From assembly GCA_033675265.1 (NCBI GenBank), contig JAUJYZ010000132.1:610001-674000 (forward strand): a DNA stretch of 64,000 nt, in the 5' to 3' direction. Below are positions 57,501 to 64,000 of the stretch, piece by piece. A model generated the notes under the pieces. The model saw only the letters and a list, made by a program, of their open reading frames with translations. It had not been told where the DNA came from and did no database searches. How positions within the stretch are numbered: the first letter of the stretch is position 1; each line of letters opens with the position of its first letter. Made by a program: the position numbers and the translations under genes. Origin of the DNA: Actinostola sp. cb2023. Its lineage: Eukaryota; Cnidaria; Anthozoa; Actiniaria; Actinostolidae.

Positions 57501-59158
57501 TGTGTTCTATATACCACTGTTCGACTAAGAGTAGGGCACGTAGTTCCCGGTATGTGTGGCCTGAACTCCCAGCATTGAGGCCGGCTTGCTGGATTAGAGC
57601 CTAAGTTACTGGTGAATGAGGCCTCTAAAAACTTGTATTACAACCAGTAATCCAACAGATCTATTTGCGAGTGCTGGAACTGACTTAAAACTTAAAGCTA
57701 TACCTCATATATGCAAACATTAACATGTACACTAGTATGTGTTCTATATACCTGATATATGCAAGCAGGCACATTATATATTAGATCTTACTAAAGTACA
57801 TGTTAGATATATACCTGATATATGCAAGCATGTACACTATATATTAGATCTTAAAGTACATGTTCTATATACCTGATATATGCAAGCATGTGTATTTTGT
57901 ACACTATGCATTAGATCTAACAGTGGTTGTGTTAACTTTGAAGTGAGATGTCAGCTGAAACTGGAAACACACACAGTGACTTACCAAGAACATTGAATAC
58001 TGAGGTATTAAAGCTTTTCTGGGATAAATTTAAATTTGCAAATTTGTTGTCTTTCCTAGAGAGAACTTTTGTAGATAGATAGTGTAAGCAGGGTTAATTT
58101 AGTAGGTAGGGTTTGTACTCACAATGTTATTATTCCATTGTAACAGACTGATACTGATCCCTTAGAAGATCAACTTTCTCTTAAATGTGGTAAGTGTGAT
58201 TACATTGTAGTATTGTTATTTGTCTTTTCAAAAAGGCCACTTTAATTTTGAAAGCATTTTATACAAGCTTAAAAGGCTCGTTTCCCTGAAAACCAATTAG
58301 GCGTTTATTTTACATAGAATAGTAGAGCAGATTTCGTATGACTGTGAAAAACCATGGCATATAGCACAGTCACGGCACGGTCACAGCACTGTCATGGCAC
58401 GGTCATGGCACGGTCACGGCACGGTCATGGCACGGTCATGGCACGGTCACGGCACGGTCATGGCACGGTCATGGCATGGTCATGGCACGGTCACGGCACG
58501 GTCATGGCACGGTCATGGCATGGTCATGGCACGGTGATGGCACGGCAAGGCACGATCAGGTGAACATGAGCATGACGCAAGCACAGGCACAAGAAATGGA
58601 AAAAATGATGCTTGTGCTTGTGCTTGCATCGGCCTGTTTTTCACAGTGAAAGAAAGCCTTTTGTACTTGCAGTAGACACTGTGCTGACTTATGCTTGCGT
58701 CGCTAGTGAAAACCAGTGATGTGCGTGGCTGTGCAAGGTTATTAGTGTGATTGTTATATAAGCTGTGGTAGATACTCACATAGGATGTGTTTATGTGTAG
58801 CTGTATGCGCAGCATTGACTGAGCTGGTTCTCAATGATACCAATGGACAGCAGATAGTCCAAGTAAATGGCGTGTATCTACTGGGTGTCTTGATATTACC
58901 ACATGAGACAACTACTAATGAAGAGGCTGTGTCTGTAGAAAACCTTCAGGTAACTCACTCAACAATTCTCTACTCATATTCATAGTTATTGTTTACATCA
59001 TTGATCATTATTTCTTTTTTATTGCAGAAAAGTGCGTTTCGTGCCTTGAGGTAAGTGGGATAATATTAGTAAGCTAATAATAATAAATTATATAGGGATA
59101 TTTTAATGGTGTATATAGAAACTTGGGCACCTACATGCGGTATAGATAGGTGTCTCCA

Positions 59159-59215
<57 letters not shown>

Positions 59216-62200
59216 ACTATCATCCCTTTCATTTTCACGAGCTGTTCAATCATCCTTGCAGTTCTCATCCGATTTCTATAGTTTATGAAAACACCTTGAT
59301 AAGTTACAAATATATGCATTGTAGGTTTCTGTTCAGTATGGAAAGGAATCGACAGTTATTCAAACGGTGAGCTATTAACACATTTATGGCTGAACTAAGA
59401 GGCATGTTCTTTACTAATTGTCATCACTATTCCAGGCTGTTTCCTTCCACTCTGTTTGAGAGTTTTATCGACGTTGGGCACTACGTACGAGACTTAAATG
59501 CATACAAGAAAATTGTAGAGGATCTCAATAGTTTACCAGTAAGAAGAACGTACAGTCCACTCTCTCTCTAGACGGACACCCACCTAAGACTGCTGCAAAG
59601 CTGGACAGCAAAAGTTGGTGTCCGTCTTAGAGAGAGTTACCCGTATTTACGTTATAAATTTGGTAGTTACAGTCGAACCTCCCGTAAGCGGGACCACCCA
59701 AAATGTCAAGCTTTGTGGTCGCTTACGAGAGGCGGTCGTTTACGAGAGGTTCTAACTGTAGTGATTTGACTTGGAACTGAACTTTTGGTATTTTGGAAAA
59801 CTGGTCGCTTAGGAGAGGTGGTTGCTTACGAGAGTGGTCGCAACCGGAGGTTCAACTGTATTTCTCTTTCGTGGCTCCAGCCACACATTTCCTCCATCCA
59901 ACAAGATCCTGTGCTAGCATTTCATGTTCATTCGACCTTCTCTCTTACAGGTATTGCGCGCTTGCGTTCTACCCACTCACGCTCGTAAGATTGGGTGCGC
60001 AACCTGGCACTGTTTCGATAAATAAGATGTCACATAGGTAGTGGGTGTGGTTAGCTAATAATCTAATTGTTTTATTTGATCCATAGGTAGATGATATCAC
60101 CACTATACATAATAATATCTTAGCCATCAATCAAAACAAAGCACCTACACAAGTCATTAGTTCGTATGAAGTACTTGAGCTTCTGGGTACTGGTGCTTTT
60201 GGTAGTGTTTACAAGGTAAACTAGCCTAGTTTGTCACTGCGACGCAAGCATGAGCGCAAGCATAGGAAGATTGTGTCGTGCGAAAACGGACTGACGCAAG
60301 CATATACGCACATGCACAAGAAAAACAGTTTATCCTTATGCATGCGCTTGGGCGTCAGACCTGTTTTCACATCGAAATAGCCCTCTTGTGGTTGTACTTT
60401 AACTTGCATCGCTAGTGACTACCAGGCTTCATAGAACGCGTAATATTCCTTACAAGTCTTGGGACGAACTTTAGAACTTGCCGTTGTCGTTTAGGTCAGG
60501 AAAAAACATGGAGGACAGTCGCACCTAGCAATGAAAGAGGTAAAGTTAACATCCCCTAACACACTGTTCTCGCGATATTTTACGAGTTTGAAAGTCTATG
60601 CAACCGTCACTCACGTCTCTATGAGTTTCCTACCCCACCGGTGCAGGGGTAAGCAACGGATGCACAGGCTATGGGACACTATGGTTGGTACAAACAATGT
60701 TTCCTTTTGCTATTCCAGATTTCTATCCATAACCCTGCCCTTGGTAAAACAGCTAAAGAACGAGGACAAAGTGTTGGTGAGATTGTGAACGAAACAACAA
60801 TCATGAAAGAACAGGTACGAATAAGTCTTTGCATCACCTATGGTTATCGTTACACCGTAAGTTTGATAATCAATCACTAGCCTGAGAGAGCACCCGCCTC
60901 TCGTCTCGTCCTCAGTTCTGCGGCTACTCAATCACGTGCTATTCGTGCTACTGTACTTACTTTGAATGACATCATTGTATTCACAGTTAAGACATCCAAA
61001 CATCGTACGTTACCACAAAGCCTTTGAAGAAAGTGAGTAACATTGGACATACACATACACAACGTTGTAATCACAGCGTGTGTTTTCATTCAAACCCTCT
61101 TGTCTCAAGTCTTTGTCTGTAACACAAGGTTTATTCTTACTTAGAGTCGTTTGAGTGGGAAACCGGAGTTACGGTCACGATACGGAATCGAAGACCGCAT
61201 TATTCAACCAATCACAGCGCGCAAAATCATTGCTCAACCAATCAGTGAATGCTTAGACACGACACGGTACCGTCGCCGCACCTTAACTACTTCCCACTCA
61301 TACGAAAACGACTCTATTTGCTCGATAGTAAGATTCGTCATTGAGATTTTGTTTCGTGGTTTCAGAGGAAAAGCTGTACGTAATCATGGAGCTGATAGAA
61401 GGTGCTCCCATTGGTGAACACTTTAACTCTTTGATAGAAAAACGCACTAGTTTCACTGAAGATCGTGTATGGCACATATTCATACAGGTATGTCTAGTGT
61501 AACTTTGATAGAAAAACGCACTAGTTTCACTGAAGATCGTGTATGGCACATATTCATACAGGTAATGTCTAGTGTAACTTTGATAGAAAAACGCACTAGT
61601 TTCACTGAAGATCGTGTATGGCACATATTCATACAGGTATGTTTAGTGTAACTTTGATAGAAAAACGCACTAATTTCACTGAAGATCGTATATGGCACAT
61701 ATTCATACAGGTATGTCTAGTGTAACTTTGATAGAAAAACGCACTAGTTTCACTGAAGATCGTATATGGCACATATTCATACAGGTATGTCTAGTGTAAC
61801 ATTGATAGAAAAACGCACTAGTTTCACTGAAGATCGTGTATGGCACATATTCATACAGGTATGTCTAGTGTAACATTGATAGAAAAACGCACTAGTTTCA
61901 CTGAAGATCGTATATGGCACATATTCATACAGGTATGTCTAGTGTAACTTTGATAGAAAAACGCACTAGTTTCACTGAAGATCGTATATGGCACATATTC
62001 ATACAGGTATGTCTAGTGTAACATTGATAGAAAAACGCACTAGTTTCACTGAAGATAATGTATGGCACATATTCATACAGGTATGTCTAGTGTAACTTTG
62101 ATAGAAAAACGCACTAGTTTCACTGAAGATCGTGTATGGCACATATTCATACAGGTATGTCTAGTGTAACTTTGATAGAAAAACGCACTAGTTTCACTGA

Positions 62201-64000
62201 AGATCGTGTATGGCACATATTCATACAGGTATGTCTAGTGTAACTTTGATAGAAAAACGCACTAGTTTCACTGAAGATCGTGTATGGCACATATTTCATA
62301 CAGGTATGTCTAGTGTAACATTGATAGAAAAACGCACTAGTTTCACTGAAGATCGTATATGTATGGCACATATTCATACAGGTATGTCTAGTGTAACATT
62401 GATAGAAAAACGCACTAGTTTCACTGAAGATAATGTATGGCACATATTCATACAGGTATGTCTAGTGTAACTTTGATAGAAAAACGCACTAGTTTCACTG
62501 AAGATCGCGTATGGCACATATTCATACAGGTATGTCTAGTGTAACTTTGATAGAAAAACGCACTAGTTTCACTGAAGATCGCGTATGGCACATATTCATA
62601 CAGGTATGTCTAGTGTAACAGAAAAACGCACTAGTCACTGAAGATCGTATATGGCACATATTTGATGTCTAGTGTAACTTTGATAGAAAAAACGCACTAG
62701 TTTCACTGAAGATCGTGTATGGGCACATATTCATGGCACGCACTAGTTTCATATCGTTCATACAGGTATGTCTAGTGTAACTTTGATAGAAAAACGCACT
62801 AGTTTCACTGAAGATCGTGTATGGCACATATTCATACAGGTATGTCTAGTGTAACTTTGATAGAAAAACGCACTAGTTTCACTGAAGATCGTGTATGGCA
62901 CATATTCATACAGGTATGTCTAGTGTAACTTTGATAGAAAAACGCACTAGTTTCACTGAAGATCGTGTATGGCACATATTCATACAGGTATGTCTAGTGT
63001 AACTTTGATAGAAAAACGCACTAGTTTCACTGAAGATCGTGTATGGCACATATTCATACAGGTAATGTCTAGTGTAACATTGATAGAAAAACGCACTAGT
63101 TTCACTGAAGATCGTATATGGCACATATTATACAGGTATGCTAGTGTAACATTGATAGAAAAACGCACTATTCACATACAGGCACATGTCATACAGTGTC
63201 TAGTGTAACATTGATAGAAAAACGCACTAGTTTCACTGAAGATCGTATATGGCACATATTCATACAGGTATGTCTAGTGTACAGAAAAACGCACTAGTTT
63301 CTAGTGTGGCACATATTCATAACTTTGATAGAAAAACGCACTAGTTTCACTGAAGATCGTATATGGCACATATTCATACAGGTATGTCTAGTGTAACATT
63401 GATAGAAAAACGCACTAGTTTCACTGAAGATCGTATATGGCACATATTCATACAGGTATGTCTAGTGTAACTTTGATAGAAAAACGCACTAGTTTCACTG
63501 AAGATCGTATATGGCACATATTCATACAGGTATGTCTAGTGTAACATTGATAGAAAACGCACTAGTTTCACTGAAGATCGTATATGGCACATATTCATAC
63601 AGGTATGTCTAGTGTAACATTGATAGAAAAACGCACTAGTTTCACTGAAGATCGTATATGGCACATATTCATACAGGTATGTCTAGTGTAACATTGATAG
63701 AAAAAAAACGCACTAGTTTCACTGAAGCACGTATATATGGCACATATTCATACAGGTATGTCTAGTGTAACTTTGATAGAAAAACGCACTAGTTTCACTG
63801 AAGATCGTGTATGGCACATATTCATACAGGTATGTCTAGTGTAACTTTGATAGAAAAACGCACTAGTTTCACTGAAGATCGTGTATGGCACATATTCATA
63901 CAGGTATGTCTAGTGTAACTTTGATAGAAAAACGCACTAGTTTCACTGAAGATCGTGTATGGCACATATTCATACAGGTATGTCTAGTGTAACTTTGATA
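45290..64000 (+). CDS. NEK10: NEK10 serine/threonine protein kinase (5' part; continues beyond window)
   Basis: NIMA-related kinase 10 is linked to cilia and DNA-damage signalling in vertebrates. 24 coding exons, all phase-consistent: 45290-45339 (MPAEEKRIKGDVESGN), 51195-51401, 52140-52200, 52371-52408, 53769-53853, 53938-53979, 54046-54124, 54191-54258, 54380-54459, 54542-54628, 55192-55281, 55417-55456, 57400-57491, 57944-58004, 58147-58189, 58801-58949, 59028-59050, 59325-59366, 59436-59538, 60087-60215, 60495-60539, 60719-60814, 60987-61032, 61366-61487. Together 626 codons. Residues ~80-440 resemble the armadillo-like repeats that precede the NEK10 kinase domain (LRVLICLRMLMRD, RFLFSMERNRQLFKR). 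The kinase N-lobe shows the glycine loop GTGAFGSVYK (~514-523), LAMKE with the ATP-binding Lys (~537) and the alphaC Glu in IVNETTIMKEQ (~563), then ELIEGAPIGEHF. The HRD and DFG motifs would lie past 64000. Several introns hold repeats; the last is a tandem array of the preceding exon's end. Confidence 0.93.
46645..47310. repeat. Foldback element interrupted by an AT-rich insertion
   Basis: The outer arms ccacaggcagcccaagcagg ... ctgtagttgttttt (46652-46777) and their complement (47175-47306) pair nearly perfectly. The inner arms gatattatgtagatcctttc ... cgttttaagg (47035-47085) pair with 47125-47180. About 255 bp at 46778-47031, poly(T)-rich then built of atacaatacgat words, has no partner, so it was inserted into the left arm later. 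Lies in NEK10 intron 1. Confidence 0.8.
47383..47690. mobile_element. 306-bp palindromic TIR element
   Basis: The ends TGAGGGTTTATCATG and ...GTGATAAACCCTCA are inverted. Inner arms gatatgaattttcaaaaatc then gaaatttt are matched by aaaatttcgatttttgaaaa then ttcatatc around a short spacer (ttgccaccaacaga). Confidence 0.75.
47909..48364 (-). pseudogene. Zinc-knuckle plus coiled-coil ORF, probably from a mobile element
   Basis: Starts MASAKSRKRNKKCPGCKTPI with a Cys-rich head (CPGC ... HVWGIPSPFCEG). A predicted coiled coil follows (LEEMRESLEALQLEEQELNE, IKEKRATIEELRRR). After a duplicated acaacctcaacc stretch near 48040 the sensible frame shifts: the alternative frame reads LDELLRAADQAEAGQLPPHD while the open frame becomes unlike protein. 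Short N-terminal Cys/coiled-coil ORFs of this kind are, to my recollection, typical of retroelement-associated proteins in early animals. Lies antisense in NEK10 intron 1. Adjacent upstream is a 297-bp tandem duplication. Confidence 0.45.
48378..48955. repeat. Tandem duplication, period about 297 bp
   Basis: aacgctatataaagctaatg ... tagtcaatctccac occurs at 48380-48655 and 48677-48950 with few differences (a 5-bp change near 48512). The first copy abuts the start of the minus-strand zinc-knuckle ORF, so the repeats may be the 5' region of a retroelement. aaaatctacctgtaagt recurs at 47750 and 48954 on either side of the unit. Confidence 0.8.
49166..49491. mobile_element. 326-bp TIR element
   Basis: The ends GAATTGCCCTATACCACTAT and ...ATAATGGTATAGGGCAATTC are inverted. 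The left has gacgtcac and the right attacgtcat. Subterminal ggggac/gtcccc words also pair. Non-coding, in NEK10 intron 1. Confidence 0.7.
50650..50937. mobile_element. MITE family B, copy 3
   Basis: Full-length copy, 288 bp, with TATATAGCTAATTGCATAAT ends, ~260 bp before NEK10 exon 2. Immediately to its left, actaaaaccatgaaacagta (50517) and its inverse (50620) bracket ~120 bp, a further small inverted repeat. Confidence 0.9.
51435..51940. mobile_element. TA-flanked TIR element with internal poly-C tract
   Basis: The ends CCGTAGAATTCCAATAGTAA and ...TTACTATCGGAATTCTACGG are inverted, with TA on both sides (51433-51434, 51941-51942). A run of about 38 C at 51523-51560 interrupts an aaagtaacgg-repeat region. 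It lies in NEK10 intron 2, 33 bp after the exon donor. Confidence 0.8.
53276..53740. mobile_element. 465-bp TIR element flanked by TTAA
   Basis: Arms of about 160 bp (AGTGCATATCAGGGTTTTGG ... ggtgacgtcaacgcaggca) are inverted with high identity. TTAA lies at both outer edges (53276-53279, 53737-53740), as for TTAA-targeting elements. Ends 28 bp before a NEK10 exon acceptor, so it forms much of that intron's 3' end. Confidence 0.75.
54650..55082. repeat. (ATTC)n microsatellite
   Basis: Imperfect CATT repeats with longer-period variants (ttattcgtgcattcattcat) fill the intron after the exon ending at 54628. The long open frames across it (FIHSFIHS) are artefacts of the repeat. Confidence 0.95.
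55680..57180. repeat. ~87-bp minisatellite, about 17 copies
   Basis: Unit: AAACGAAGCACAGGCAGCCC, AACCATTGTTTCTGAGGCTA, CTTATAATAAATAAACATAT, AGTTCATACGTACATATGTC and TTTAAT. Copies differ at a few diagnostic positions (GCAGCC/GTAGCC, CTTT/GTTT). In the NEK10 intron 55457-57399. No exon similarity recognised. Confidence 0.95.
57715..57925 (+). repeat. ~62-bp tandem repeat echoing a NEK10 exon end
   Basis: Three to four units of agatcttactaaagtacatg, then ttctatatacctgatatatg and caagcatgtacac. The words cttactaaagta and gttctatatacc also occur, in that order, at the junction of the exon ending at 57491 (ggcttactaaagtaagtgta, tgtgttctatatacc). This suggests the unit derives from that exon/donor junction. 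Confidence 0.6.
58362..58555. repeat. 11-bp CACGGTCATGG minisatellite
   Basis: About 17 units of CACGGTCATGG/CACGGTCACGG in the intron between the exons at 58147 and 58801. Related in sequence to the CACGGTACTGT blocks at 32.4-33.4 kb. Confidence 0.9.
58560..58740. repeat. GCTTGTGCTTGCATCG inverted segment, also at 60.2-60.4 kb
   Basis: The words gagcatgacgcaagcacagg and gtgcttgcatcggcctgttt, then cttgcgtcgctagtgaa occur here. Similar ones (tgacgcaagcat, cttgcatcgctagtga) are at 60243-60420, each ending near CATCGCTAGTGA. Probably two copies of one degenerate foldback element in adjacent NEK10 introns. Confidence 0.5.
59156..59213. repeat. (ATT)n microsatellite
   Basis: About 18 ATT units in the NEK10 intron before the exon at 59325. 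Confidence 0.95.
59553..59643. mobile_element. 91-bp TA-flanked inverted repeat
   Basis: CTCTCTCTAGACGGACACC and GGTGTCCGTCTTAGAGAGAG are inverted around a short centre, and TA lies on both sides (59551-59552, 59644-59645). It starts 14 bp after the exon ending at 59538. A relative (gtgtccgtcttagcgac) is at 34800-34970. Confidence 0.6.
59670..59858. mobile_element. 189-bp TA-flanked MITE
   Basis: The ends CAGTCGAACCTCCCGTAAGC and ...GCAACCGGAGGTTCAACTG are imperfect inverted repeats with TA on both sides (59668-59669, 59859-59860). An older relative lies at 8171-8359. Confidence 0.75.
61144..61316. mobile_element. MITE family A, copy 2
   Basis: Right end CACTCATACGAAAACGACTC and CCAATCACAGCGCGC body as at 13561-13782. 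The left end (tagagtcgtttgagtgggaa) lacks the cgtatga segment. Ends about 50 bp before the NEK10 exon at 61366. Confidence 0.8.
61488..64000 (+). repeat. ~74-bp tandem array made of a NEK10 kinase exon end plus its donor
   Basis: About 34 units continue to the window edge. Each unit has an intronic part GTATGTCTAGTGTAACTTTG then ATAG, and an exonic part AAAAACGCACTAGTTTCACT, GAAGATCGTGTATGGCACAT, ATTCATACAG (EKRTSFTEDRVWHIFIQ). Only the first exon copy has a proper acceptor and 5' coding part. Units vary at CGTGTA/CGTATA, ACTTTG/ACATTG and GTATG/GTAATG. A few (62620-62760, 63150-63320) are scrambled. Frames stop at GTGTAA in ordinary units. Confidence 0.95.

Noticed and set aside
61488..64000. 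CRISPR-like or leucine-rich-type protein repeat
   Set aside because: The units are near-identical throughout, without unique spacers, and frames stop each unit. It is exon/donor-derived minisatellite DNA in an animal intron.

Overview
The window reads as AT-rich genomic DNA of an intron-rich, non-vertebrate animal. The combination of a NEK10 orthologue, a lysosomal-type beta-galactosidase, a secreted multi-CBM14 protein and an NPAS/trachealess-class bHLH factor is metazoan. The high density of small inverted-repeat elements and the short introns suggest a sponge or another early-branching marine invertebrate. That placement is inference, not a direct reading. All splice sites below were placed by eye from GT/AG signals, phase agreement and family resemblance.

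Layout. 1-5.8 kb (minus): two phase-compatible exons of a bHLH transcription factor, separated by an intron holding inverted-repeat elements, one of them with a decayed OTU-domain reading frame. 10.5-10.8 kb (minus): two exons of an unrecognised acidic protein. 13.3-28.5 kb (plus): a GLB1-like beta-galactosidase. It has two alternative or duplicated signal-peptide first exons 4.1 kb apart, and one region where an exon is scrambled into a tandem array. 29.9-34.5 kb (minus): a secreted protein with seven CBM14 chitin-binding domains and a short conserved N-terminal exon, one tandem copy of which has decayed. 35.4-36.2 kb (minus): five intact tRNA-Asp(GUC) genes plus a truncated copy. 36.4-44.1 kb: nested inverted repeats, minisatellites and a perfect 206-bp-arm palindrome, with no convincing gene. 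44.2-64.0 kb (plus): NEK10, 24 coding exons in the window covering the start, the armadillo-like region and the N-lobe of the kinase domain. The gene continues past the right edge.

Main theme of the hunt. At four exon/intron junctions, two in GLB1 and two in NEK10, the 3' end of a coding exon together with its 5' splice site has been tandemly duplicated into the following intron. The copy number runs from two to about 34. The extreme case starts at 61488 and fills the rest of the window with roughly 74-bp units, each carrying about 50 nt of kinase exon and an intact GTATGT donor. I know of no named class for this. It may be a local mutational mechanism, a splicing-relevant decoy-donor array, or partly an assembly effect, and each can be tested.

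Other notable points are at least fifteen small terminal-inverted-repeat elements of several families (TA, 5-bp and roughly 10-bp target duplications), a 1.6-kb element inserted into a tRNA-derived SINE, a pre-miRNA-sized hairpin in a GLB1 intron, CACGTG boxes just upstream of GLB1 exon 1a, and a recurring GC-rich stem-loop family.
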